Shown here in pieces: positions 36,181-44,876 of a stretch of 64,000 bases of DNA. The DNA is from Nosema muscidifuracis (Eukaryota; Microsporidia; Nosematidae). Each line of letters starts with the position of its first letter. Within the stretch, counting starts at the first letter, position 1. The notes below the pieces were generated by a model. That model had not been told where the DNA came from. It did no database searches and worked only from the letters and a program-made list of their open reading frames with translations. The translations under genes and the position numbers were made by a program. The stretch is from the NCBI GenBank assembly GCA_028335825.1, contig JAIOKI010000007.1:496001-560000 (forward strand). Direction: 5' to 3'.

Positions 36181-38895
36181 CTATATAGAAGAATCTCTGT
36201 ATCCAAACAAATTATTCTTATCGTACCCTTTTAAAATAAATAGCAATCTAAAAAAATTCTTTGGAAGTATTAGATTGGTCAAACTTGTAGTAGTTGATGG
36301 ATCTTTATAATAAGAAGAACTTCCTACATCTTTCTCATCAGTATATCCAAAATCATCTAAATTTATATTATCAATATCAGAAATAGGTGAAAGTTCTTCC
36401 CATTTATCTAATAAATGTATTCTATCTTTTCTTAGCTTTTCAGTAAATTCATCTAAATACACAGCTTCTTGGAAATTTAAAGGGAAACAATTACAGCTTT
36501 TTCCAAAAATATCATCCAAGTGATTATAAAAAACGTATGTTATATAAAATAAAGGAATGAAACAGGCTGCTATAAATCTTTGATTATGTGAAAATATAAC
36601 TGAAGCTGTTGCTATTTGAAAAACCAGTACAGAATATATTACAAGAGTAACTGCTTGTTCCCAAAATCTTCCTCCTGACTCATAATGATTTCTAGATGAG
36701 TATAAGAAATCATTCTTGTAGAAACAGTATACAATAAAAAAATAGCAAGTTCCTGGTAATAAAACAGTAGGACAAATTAATGTATACACAAAAAGCATAG
36801 GAAAAACTATCAAAAGATCGGGGAACATATTTCCAAAATCAAATGGTGGAGCAAATTCGGCTTGTTCTGTTTGTCTTCGTGTTTTAGTAGCAAATAAATT
36901 TTTAAGTATATGGTTTACAATTAAAGGACCAGGTTTCAATAAAAGCATAGCTACTCCAAATAAAGCTTTCTGTATAGCTGTGTTAATAAACAATGCAACC
37001 GATGATAAAATTTTATCTCCTAAATTCTCCACGAATTCATCAAATGTAAGATTACCTTCAACAAACTTCTTTAAACTTGAGTAAATCGTCGTAGCAAAGA
37101 AAATTGATATAAAACCATTGAAAAATAAGAAATTTGAGTATTTCGACATGGTTTTTTTCTGTGCAGCTGAAAAAGATACTATTCCTTCAAGATTTACTAA
37201 AGCTGAAATAATCATTGGTACGAATACCAACATTAAATTGTACATCAATGCAGGAATATTACCTTTGTAAAATGTTTTGATCTTTGGATGCGAATTAAAA
37301 AATTTTATAACGATACCATTAGTACTAAACCTATCTAACTGAACCATGTCTATTACATACACTACTATCAATGTAAAAACAATATTAAATACAAAGAAGG
37401 CAAGATTTGCACATGCTCTTAAAATAAAAGCATACATACCTCCTTTGTTAACATTCTCCCAAATTATGTCATTTGGAGTTGGTGCATCCTCAGCAATTAC
37501 TGTAAAAACTTTTGACCCTATTTTTGCTTGTTTGACAATACTAGCATCTTTAAAATGTTTGAAAACGACAAATCCTTTTCTTGATCCAAATGGTAGATCG
37601 AGACTAAAATATGCTGAATATTTTCCCATATTAATGAAATGATAAAATGAAAAGAAACTCGCATCTTTATCTATTTCACCAGGTATAAACAAAGCATTTT
37701 GTTCTTCTGCCAATTCTATTATGTGAGATGTGTCTTCAATGGCATTTTCTTGTTTAAGTCTATTTTTTTCTAATTCTATATCATTCATCAACTTTTTAAG
37801 CCTATCGAACCAGTAATCTATTGCTTTAACTTGATTTCTATATAAAGTTTTCCATCTGTCATCAGTTATTCTAAAGATAGTTACCAAACTTTTCTTTTTT
37901 TCTATGTTAACAACTTTGTTAAGCTTATGATTCTCTACAGTTTCTAATAAAGAATTTTCGAATTCTTTAATACTTTCCTTACAATCAATTTTGTTCTTTA
38001 TCGACCATTTTTCCATTTTCTCTACAGCAGTATTAACTTCTTTTTCAATATTTTCTACTGCTTCATCTTTTTCTTGATAAAGTCTTCTTAGTACAGATGT
38101 ATCGTGTAAAATAACTGAATCTTCTATCTCTCCTACCTTCATTTCAGTAAAAAAGTTTTTCAAATCTTCATCAGTTTTAACAAAATCAGGTAAATTTGAT
38201 ACTAAAAGAGTTCTGTTAGACAAACTCAAAAATTCAGCAGCTTTTTCAGCTGATCCAAGTTGATAAGATAATTTCTTCAATGTAATTATGGAAGTTAAAA
38301 TAGCTGGATTTCTTAAATATAATTGTCTAAGTACTGTGTATCTTTTGTAGTATATATAAATTAGATAGAAGATAAAGAATGTGATACCATAGCTATAAGA
38401 TAAAATTACATAATAGTAAATAAAATTTGTTGAATGCGTACCTATAGATAATCGTGTGATATACTGATAATCTTCTCCACCTTCAAATTCATAAAAGTTC
38501 CAATAAATATAACCTATAATAGGTAAGACTGTTATACTTAAGAAAGTGAATATTTTAAGAAGAAATTTTAAAGTCTGTAGCATCATAAAAGCATCAAGTC
38601 CTATAAGAATTAGCAACTTAGAATCACTAACGGTAATTACTGGAATTATCCAACTAAATCTTCCTTGATATTCATAACATGGATGGCTAGGCTTTCCTTG
38701 TACATTTGGTGAATATAGCCATTTCACTTTTGGACGTATAAAAAGATATACAAAAATAATTACAACAAAAAGTCCAAATTGAACAAGAAGATTCGACATT
38801 ATAACTCCATCTGCATCTTCTAAGGGAGGAATCTTGGTTATCTTATCCAATACTACTTCTTCTTTACCTTTTTCTGTATCTTCATTTTCTGACAT
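36181..38895 (-). CDS. OSCA/TMEM63/CSC1-type stress-gated cation channel
   Basis: A 904-aa polytopic protein of the RSN1_7TM (DUF221) family: mechanically or osmotically gated, calcium-permeable channels. The N-terminal part has three spans: one near 32-52, then SKLLILIGLDAFMMLQTLKF, then two more near 115-190. A cytosolic domain (~190-430) contains RTLLVSNLP and a long Lys/Glu-rich coiled coil. The pore-forming 7TM region (~480-780) follows, including PALMYNLMLVFVPMIISALVNLEG. CCC lies about 10 nt before the ATG. Osmotic sensing would be relevant to spore germination, but that link is inference. Confidence 0.88.
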   Translation of the reverse strand: MSENEDTEKGKEEVVLDKITKIPPLEDADGVIMSNLLVQFGLFVVIIFVYLFIRPKVKWLYSPNVQGKPSHPCYEYQGRFSWIIPVITVSDSKLLILIGLDAFMMLQTLKFLLKIFTFLSITVLPIIGYIYWNFYEFEGGEDYQYITRLSIGTHSTNFIYYYVILSYSYGITFFIFYLIYIYYKRYTVLRQLYLRNPAILTSIITLKKLSYQLGSAEKAAEFLSLSNRTLLVSNLPDFVKTDEDLKNFFTEMKVGEIEDSVILHDTSVLRRLYQEKDEAVENIEKEVNTAVEKMEKWSIKNKIDCKESIKEFENSLLETVENHKLNKVVNIEKKKSLVTIFRITDDRWKTLYRNQVKAIDYWFDRLKKLMNDIELEKNRLKQENAIEDTSHIIELAEEQNALFIPGEIDKDASFFSFYHFINMGKYSAYFSLDLPFGSRKGFVVFKHFKDASIVKQAKIGSKVFTVIAEDAPTPNDIIWENVNKGGMYAFILRACANLAFFVFNIVFTLIVVYVIDMVQLDRFSTNGIVIKFFNSHPKIKTFYKGNIPALMYNLMLVFVPMIISALVNLEGIVSFSAAQKKTMSKYSNFLFFNGFISIFFATTIYSSLKKFVEGNLTFDEFVENLGDKILSSVALFINTAIQKALFGVAMLLLKPGPLIVNHILKNLFATKTRRQTEQAEFAPPFDFGNMFPDLLIVFPMLFVYTLICPTVLLPGTCYFFIVYCFYKNDFLYSSRNHYESGGRFWEQAVTLVIYSVLVFQIATASVIFSHNQRFIAACFIPLFYITYVFYNHLDDIFGKSCNCFPLNFQEAVYLDEFTEKLRKDRIHLLDKWEELSPISDIDNINLDDFGYTDEKDVGSSSYYKDPSTTTSLTNLILPKNFFRLLFILKGYDKNNLFGYRDSSI

Positions 38896-39598
38896 ACGGT
38901 AAAGGGTAAAGAACTTTTATTATTTTATCTACCAATACATTCCAACGATCAATCAAGAAAAAAAAATCTTGTTAAAAAGGAGTTTTTGATCTAGTTATGG
39001 ATCAAAAATAATGATCTATAAATAGGTCAAAAATAATTAATGATACCAATGGCAAATATTTTGTATGGATCAAAAACAAACAAAAGCTTATCATCTTTAT
39101 AAAAATATTAATTTAACTTAATTGAATAGATTTTTGTATTTATCATAATATAGATAAAAAAGGAATTTAATTTAAGTGTTTTTGAATATTAATTAATTTT
39201 CTAATTTAAAAGACTGTTGTAAGATGACTCACTATTTACCATAAATGGTTTAATTAAAAAATTTTAGTAAAGAAAAAAACTATTTAAAAAAATATTTATC
39301 ATAAGTTTCTACTTTTATCAAATATAGTAAATTAATAGAAAACATTAAACATTTAATATAACGTTATGTATCAAATATTACTGAAAAATAATCATACTTA
39401 AATAAATTATTATAAAATAAATCTAAGAGGTGTTTCAATTATCCAAATATTTTTCAAAATCATAAAGAAGATTTCCAGATTATAATTTTACTACTTAATT
39501 CATTTGGTAGATTTAAGACCAATAAAATAATTTAATCATAAAGTTATTTACGTTTAAGTATAAATACAGCTAAGGGTATTATTCCTTCCTAAATTTGC
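38896..39598. other. Gene-free spacer
   Basis: The left part has several copies of atggatcaaaaa/aggtcaaaaataa (38995-39080). The rest is AT-rich. A tataaata string lies at ~39560, about 40 bp before the small ORF. Confidence 0.5.
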
Positions 39599-39706
39599 AT
39601 GTCTAAAAAGTCCTTCTCAATTGTTCCACTTATACTATCAATGTTTCTCTTTCTTCTGTATTCAAGCACATTGCTCTCCAGGGTCTTTTTTAAGTATTTA
39701 ACTTAA
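39599..39706 (+). CDS. Possible 35-aa single-span membrane protein
   Basis: ATG at 39599 opens a 35-codon frame with atypically GC-containing codons (TCC, TTC, CCA, AGC, AGG) for a spacer. The product has a basic N-terminus (MSKKS), one hydrophobic span (~7-27) and an Arg/Lys-bearing tail. CC motifs but no CCC lie upstream. The stop codon falls inside the left arm of a 27-bp inverted repeat. It may be a real small membrane protein, or a chance frame in an island with another function. Confidence 0.35.
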   Translation: MSKKSFSIVPLILSMFLFLLYSSTLLSRVFFKYLT

Positions 39707-39784
39707 GATAAATGGTATTAAACTGTTGTCTACAGTCTTCTTATGTGACTATATAAAAGTTTAATACCATTTATCTTAAGTTAA
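39698..39784. repeat. 27-bp perfect inverted repeat with 33-nt loop
   Basis: The left arm 39698-39724 (ttaacttaagataaatggta plus ttaaact) is exactly complementary to 39758-39784. The arms include the stop of the 35-aa frame. Such a stem could act as a 3' RNA structure, or be a miniature element end. No similar hairpin is seen elsewhere in the window. Confidence 0.9.
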
Positions 39785-40039
39785 TATATACGGTACAATT
39801 ACTGTTTTATATTTGTGCATTAAGTATATTTAAGATTATATAGTTATATATTTTAACTATAAGTTTTATGTTTTTAAGAGTTATTCATAGCACAAATAAA
39901 TTTTAAATTGTCAATATTAGTTCTTTTTATACAATATCAATCCAATATAAAAAAATATTCCAATATTATTGGCTAAAAAATTTTAGGGAGAAATAATTGG
40001 ATAAAATTTTTTAGGACATGAATTTATCTTGAAAAAGAA

Positions 40040-40230
40040 ATATACAACTTATCTTCAAAAAATAGAACCAAATAATTTATATTCAAAAAATATAATCAAA
40101 TAATTTATATTCAAAAAATAGAACCAAATAATTTATATTCAAAAAATAGAACCAAATAATTTATATTCAAAAAATAGAACCAAATAACTTATATTCAAAA
40201 AATAGAACCAAATAACTTATTTTAAAAAAA
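40040..40230. repeat. 28-bp tandem repeat, 6-7 copies, downstream of SNU13
   Basis: The unit attcaaaaaatagaaccaaa plus taatttat recurs with clean 28-bp spacing (for example 40081 and 40109). The outer copies are more diverged. Confidence 0.9.
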
Positions 40231-40351
40231 TATAATAAAACATCTCACAAAATATTATATTTAAAATATGTTGTGAAATGACTCACTTCTTACTATAAAA
40301 ATATTTTTAAATAACTCTTAACAAAAATCTTTATAAAATGACTTGATTTAT

Positions 40352-40711
40352 TTATTCTAAAAGTTCTTTGATTTTTTCTTCTACTCTTAGACCCTCTTTA
40401 TCTTTAGGTATAAAAATACAGCAAGCAATGACAGGCCTCTCTAATGAACAAGCTTTTCCAAGAGATCTTTTAGATGATATGTGAACAAAAGGAATACCTT
40501 TATCTTCACATAAAATGGGTAAAGAATATGTTAATTCTGGTGGTTCTGAATCAACAGCCATAATAACAAGTTTTGCTGTGCCCTTATTTATACATTTAGT
40601 CACTTCATTAACTCCCTTTCTTATAAATTGAGATTTGTTCATTGAAATAACAAATTCATAAATTTTTTTACATCTGTCTTCGTTTATTGATTGATACTCG
40701 TTTTCATTCAT
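40352..40711 (-). CDS. SNU13: Snu13/15.5K, L7Ae-family RNA-binding protein
   Basis: This 119-aa protein binds kink-turns in U4 snRNA and box C/D snoRNAs. Core blocks are FIRKGVNEVTKCINKGTAKL (~30-49), VIMAVDSEPPELTYSLPILCEDKGIPFV (~50-77), SKRSLGKAC and RPVIACC. The VDSEPPE form and LCEDK favour Snu13 over Nhp2 or the ribosomal L7Ae/L8 proteins. CCCC directly precedes the ATG. The gene diverges from an unknown gene with 44 bp between the starts. It implies C/D snoRNPs and, if splicing is kept, a U4 particle. Confidence 0.9.
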   Translation of the reverse strand: MNENEYQSINEDRCKKIYEFVISMNKSQFIRKGVNEVTKCINKGTAKLVIMAVDSEPPELTYSLPILCEDKGIPFVHISSKRSLGKACSLERPVIACCIFIPKDKEGLRVEEKIKELLE

Positions 40712-40746
40712 GGGGTCTTTTAGAAAATAAAAAAATGAAAAAAATA

Positions 40747-40749
40747 CCC
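40747..40749 (+). promoter_or_regulatory. CCC motif that sets the start at 40756
   Basis: CCC six bases before the ATG. The same 44-bp spacer carries CCCC of the divergent SNU13 on the other strand. Confidence 0.5.
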
Positions 40750-40755
40750 ATAAAA

Positions 40756-41136
40756 ATGAATTATAAAGAAAATATTAGCAAATTGAAAAAAGCATCTGAA
40801 TTCAATTCTAATAATCTAAAAAAGATAGTTGATAACTTTTTACCACTCGAATCATATTTTTTAGATGTAAATTATTCAGAAAAATCTAATTGTTATGTAC
40901 CTAATGAGCCTAATTTTCAACTTCCAAATACTTTTTTAAAAACCACTATTAATACTGCTTGTAAAAAATATATGCAAACTAATAAAGAAACAAAAGATTA
41001 CAGTAAAAATATTGATTGTCTTATTGAAGAATTAGAGACATTTTTTATTGATAATGAAAATGATGAAGAAGAAGATATTGAAATAATTTCTGAAGATATT
41101 TTAAGAGATTTATATAAGAGTCGATATGGAATGTAA
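40756..41136 (+). CDS. Hypothetical protein, 126 aa, divergent from SNU13
   Basis: Not recognised. From the ATG at 40756 (CCC at 40747-40749) the protein is helical and Lys/Asn-rich at first. A central region contains YVPNEPNFQLPNTFLKTTIN, followed by an acidic segment (FFIDNENDEEEDIEIISEDIL) and a short basic end (YKSRYGM). A longer reading from 40687 lacks an ATG and overlaps the SNU13 coding start. The last ~14 codons are duplicated downstream in a 75-bp array. Confidence 0.6.
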   Translation: MNYKENISKLKKASEFNSNNLKKIVDNFLPLESYFLDVNYSEKSNCYVPNEPNFQLPNTFLKTTINTACKKYMQTNKETKDYSKNIDCLIEELETFFIDNENDEEEDIEIISEDILRDLYKSRYGM

Positions 41137-41300
41137 AATTTAATAATTCCAAGAAAAAGATGTTGAAAAAATTATCTTAGAAATTTATATAAGAGTCGAT
41201 ATGGAAGGTAAAATTTAATAATTCCAAGAAAAAGATATTGAAAAAAATATCTTAGAAATTTATATAAGAGTCGATATGAAAGGTAAAATTTAATAATTTT
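41100..41300. repeat. 75-bp tandem repeat copying the 3' end of the 126-aa gene
   Basis: The motif tatataagagtcgatatg occurs at 41111 (inside the gene), 41186 and 41261, in a 75-bp unit that includes the stop region and 3' flank. 41300-41586 holds nothing else I can name. Confidence 0.9.
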
Positions 41301-41586
41301 AAATTAATTTATTTTAAGAATATTTAGTAAAAATTTTATGATGTTGGTTTCTTAGTTAATAAAACGAAAATCTAAGTTTTCTTTACAAAATTTTCATATT
41401 AACTTTATTAGATGACATATATGATGTCTACCAATAATATTTTATTGTTGATAAAATTATTTAATTTGTTTGGAAACATCATTTAGCGAATCATAATTTT
41501 TTATCAAATGAAAATTATCAATTGATTTACCAATTAAATAAAAAAGGAGAAAAAAAATATTAAATAGAACGTAGAATACAACCTGA

Positions 41587-42852
41587 ATGAGAAATCTTTC
41601 TATAGAGCGACCAACAACTTTAATAAAAATTAGTAAGTCGGGTTTCGTAAAAGATTCCTTAGATGAGACTATAAAAAAAAATTTAAGCTACTCAAGTATT
41701 GATTTTTATAATTTGGAAGACTATGAGAATGATTTTACATCTAATTTAGATGATTCAAAAATGTTCAATAAAATGTCATTAAAAGATACAGGAATTTCCA
41801 AGATGGGATCACTTTCTCATTTATATGAAGAATCAAAAACTATTCAGAATGAAGAATATCCTTTTAAATTAATTTCTAACGATTTTACAGAAGATAGTCC
41901 AATTGAGACTAAAAGTTACTTAAGAAACTTTGTTAATGATCAAATTTGTAAGATTAAAAATGAAAAAATAGATAAACTATTCGTAATTTCAACTCTGAGA
42001 TTTGATTTAAGAGTCAAAACTTTTGAAATACTTGATGAAAGTATTTTGGTTTATTTTGTTAGTGAAGATGATTCACTTTCTTTTTATAAGCAGTATTATA
42101 ATTTTCTTGAACTATCATTTCTTCAATTTTGTAATTGGTCTCCAGAATTTAATCCTAGTTTTATTAATACTAATAATATAACATATAGCCAAGAAGAAAC
42201 TGAATTTGATATTAAAATTAAAGATAATATTCAATCAGAAATTGTATACGAGAGAAAACGATTTATAGAAATGGTAGATTATTTCAATCAATTAAAATCA
42301 GAATTTACAAAACCCGAACTTGTTAAAATGACTGAAGATTTATCCAAAGGAAAAACTTCTTTTGTTTTTTCTAATACGAAAGAGCTTGCTGTTGGTAGTA
42401 AATCAAATAAAATCATGCAAGATGCTATTAAGATTATGTCAGGTGAAGAAATTAATCGAATTTATGAATGTCTAGAATATGATATCGTACCTATTGCTGC
42501 TACTAAGCATGGTGCATATACTGTACAAACACTTTTGAATTATTCTACCAATGTTTCACATAGGAAAATGATATCAAAATATTTTGAAAAAGAAGGTGAA
42601 TTTTTATTGGCTCATGAAATTGGAAACTATACTTTTCAAAAGCTTTTATCTTTTGACATCGATCTCGTCTCCAAATTTTTCATTTCGAATTTTAGTGATG
42701 TTATCGAATATGATTTGGGATTTAAAGTATTTAGAAGATGTAGTGAATATTTAAATAAAATTAAAGATGCTCTATTTGATAAGCTCAATTCTTATACTAA
42801 TTTACCTAGTGGAATGGTAATTCAGTTGAGACAGATCATTACAAATATGTAA
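41587..42852 (+). CDS. Puf-family (Pumilio-repeat) RNA-binding protein
   Basis: A 421-aa protein. The C-terminal ~170 residues read as degenerate Pumilio repeats: SNKIMQDAIKIM...IYECLEYDIVPIAATKHGAYTVQTLL (~274-320) and AHEIGNYTFQKLLSF (~345-360). Each has the helix pattern ending in G-x-Y/F-T-x-Q-x-L that contacts RNA. A region around residues 130-200 could be a reduced RRM, which would match the Jsn1/Puf1-Puf2 branch of fungi. These proteins bind 3' UTRs and control mRNA stability. The ATG has CC upstream (AACCTGAATG). Confidence 0.72.
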   Translation: MRNLSIERPTTLIKISKSGFVKDSLDETIKKNLSYSSIDFYNLEDYENDFTSNLDDSKMFNKMSLKDTGISKMGSLSHLYEESKTIQNEEYPFKLISNDFTEDSPIETKSYLRNFVNDQICKIKNEKIDKLFVISTLRFDLRVKTFEILDESILVYFVSEDDSLSFYKQYYNFLELSFLQFCNWSPEFNPSFINTNNITYSQEETEFDIKIKDNIQSEIVYERKRFIEMVDYFNQLKSEFTKPELVKMTEDLSKGKTSFVFSNTKELAVGSKSNKIMQDAIKIMSGEEINRIYECLEYDIVPIAATKHGAYTVQTLLNYSTNVSHRKMISKYFEKEGEFLLAHEIGNYTFQKLLSFDIDLVSKFFISNFSDVIEYDLGFKVFRRCSEYLNKIKDALFDKLNSYTNLPSGMVIQLRQIITNM

Positions 42853-42873
42853 ATAGTAATAAATTTTTTTTAC

Positions 42874-44556
42874 TTATATAGAATATGATGTTTTTACAAT
42901 ATTTACACATTCCTTAAAAATTTCATTGTTCGTGAATAATTCGTCATATTTTAAAGCTACAATCGAAGTTGAGCTGATGCTAGTCTCAAATAATAAAATA
43001 ACTGAATAAACATCATCTTCATCTACATTAGATTTACCGAGGATTTTAGCATGAGATTCAGTTAAACGTACTAAACTTTCGAGCATACGAATTGTATTGA
43101 ATTCGTTAGGTCCTTCTTTTGTTTTCTTAGTAAGATAATATTTTAATAACTTGTTAGAATTAACCTCATCTATAATCATTTCCTTATTTCTAACATTGTG
43201 TAAATATTTTTTCAATTTAGTATAGTTCCATAATTCTAGGTTCTTTATTTTTTCATCTTCTGTATTAATATTCGATCTTTTTAATATTGTATCAGCGACT
43301 CGATCGTCTTTTCCTTTTTCTCTTACATCAAATAACCCAAAAATAAGATCAAATCTGCTTACCAAAGGTGTACTTATCAACGTATTCTCCGATACATTTT
43401 TATTTTTATCATATTGTTGTTTAGTATTACATGCTGCTATAATTGAACATCTTGTATTGAGTGTAGATAATATACCTGCTTTTGCTATACTTAAGGTCTG
43501 TTGTTCCATTGCTTCTAATAGTCCACCTTTTTCATTTACTTTTAGTCTATTGAATTCATCTATACAACAAATACCCATATCAGCTAACAACAAAGCTCCA
43601 GCTTCTAATGACCAATCCTTTCCTTGTTTAACTGCACAGGATGTCAGTCCTGCATTACTAGTACCTACTCCATTAGTCATTATAGAATGATTTACAAGTT
43701 TAGAACAGATTTTTAAAAAATGCGACTTTCCTGTACCAGAATCTCCTAACAATAATACATGAGATAATTGTCGAGTACCGTTAACATTTTTGCTATCTTC
43801 TTTATGTTGATTAGCCAATAAAAGAAGAAGTCCAAGTTTGACATTTGAGTGTCCATAAATATCTTTAGTAAAAGAATCTATTAATATCTTTCTTCTATCG
43901 AAATACGATTTCTTATAAAAATCTGCGAATTCATCAATATTTTCATCCAAACATTCATCATCATTTTCTATTCTTGATATATATAAGCAATGTATATAAA
44001 GAGACGTAAATATCTTTTCATTAACTTTTAACGGTCTCCATTTTAATTTAAGTATTCCACTTACTACCACTTCATTTCCAGCTGAAAATTTCCCAACAAA
44101 ATCACCTTCTAAATTTACTTCATACAAATCAGTCAAACTACTCGTATTTCCAATATTCTGGATTCGTATAGTTTGTGTTTTTATTGCCTCACCTAAGCAT
44201 TCGTTAGTAATTACAGAATTAGATCCACACAAGATAATCGAATTCTTGGCAAACACCGAATCTAACACATGTCCTTTAAAATTACATTTCAAACAAGAAT
44301 ATTCCATTTTAGTATTTCTTAACAATATTGGACCAGTTTTAATAATTGTACCACGTATTCCTATAATCTTATTTATATTAATAGATCTTATGGCAACGTT
44401 TTTAAATATAGCACACGGGATTCCAGTAAGAGTCTTAAGATATATACAAGGGAATTCCGTTGTGTTTTTTATTAATTGATTGGCTAATTCTGGATTATTT
44501 TCACAAAGATCTATTAGATTTACAATGTCAGTATCAAAAAGCTGCTGAGTATTCAT
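42874..44556 (-). CDS. MCM9: MCM9-like AAA+ DNA helicase
   Basis: MCM9, with MCM8, forms a helicase for homologous recombination and repair synthesis, separate from MCM2-7. From the chosen start (560 aa) there is an N-terminal OB/zinc domain with Cys 88, 91, 110 and 120. Walker A is GDSGTGKS (271-278), Walker B with sensor CCIDEFN is at ~330-336, and the arginine finger is LVSRFD (398-403). The stretch GLTSCAVKQGKDWSLEAGAL has the MCM9-type form (A-V-K-x(3)-x-W-x-L-E-A-G-A-L). IAKAGILSTLNTR also favours MCM9 over MCM8. The long C-terminal tail of animal MCM9 is missing. Start: ATG at 44556 with CCCTTAT before it. The 5' end is duplicated upstream. Confidence 0.85.
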   Translation of the reverse strand: MNTQQLFDTDIVNLIDLCENNPELANQLIKNTTEFPCIYLKTLTGIPCAIFKNVAIRSININKIIGIRGTIIKTGPILLRNTKMEYSCLKCNFKGHVLDSVFAKNSIILCGSNSVITNECLGEAIKTQTIRIQNIGNTSSLTDLYEVNLEGDFVGKFSAGNEVVVSGILKLKWRPLKVNEKIFTSLYIHCLYISRIENDDECLDENIDEFADFYKKSYFDRRKILIDSFTKDIYGHSNVKLGLLLLLANQHKEDSKNVNGTRQLSHVLLLGDSGTGKSHFLKICSKLVNHSIMTNGVGTSNAGLTSCAVKQGKDWSLEAGALLLADMGICCIDEFNRLKVNEKGGLLEAMEQQTLSIAKAGILSTLNTRCSIIAACNTKQQYDKNKNVSENTLISTPLVSRFDLIFGLFDVREKGKDDRVADTILKRSNINTEDEKIKNLELWNYTKLKKYLHNVRNKEMIIDEVNSNKLLKYYLTKKTKEGPNEFNTIRMLESLVRLTESHAKILGKSNVDEDDVYSVILLFETSISSTSIVALKYDELFTNNEIFKECVNIVKTSYSI

Positions 44557-44785
44557 ATAAGGGATAAAAAAATGCAACATACCTAATTTGAGATATTTTT
44601 ATTGTAATGTCAGTATCAAAAAGCTGCTGAGTATTCATATAAGGGATAAAAATATAACTGATAAAAAAAATGCAACATACCTAATTTGAGATATTTTTAT
44701 TGTAATGTCAGTATCAAAAAGCTGTGAAGTTTCATATAAGGGATAAAAATATACAACATACCTAATTTGAGATATTTTAATTGTA
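44526..44785. repeat. Tandem triplication of the MCM9 start and promoter
   Basis: Units begin at 44526, 44608 and 44706 (82 and 98 bp apart). Each contains, on the minus strand, a promoter stretch with aacatacctaatttgagata (reverse complement), CCCTTATATG, and about the first ten MCM9 codons. The outermost copy is slightly diverged. Only the unit joined to the coding region has the full gene. Confidence 0.92.
44561..44563 (-). promoter_or_regulatory. CCC motif that sets the MCM9 start
   Basis: CCC four bases before the ATG at 44556. It favours this start over an in-frame ATG eight codons upstream, which has no such motif. Confidence 0.55.
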
Positions 44786-44876
44786 ATGAAGCTTAAACTT
44801 TACAAGAAAGTGCTTTATGTATAAAATCAAGATTAATAAAAATTGGTTCATTTATTTTATATACTTTTATTTTTCA

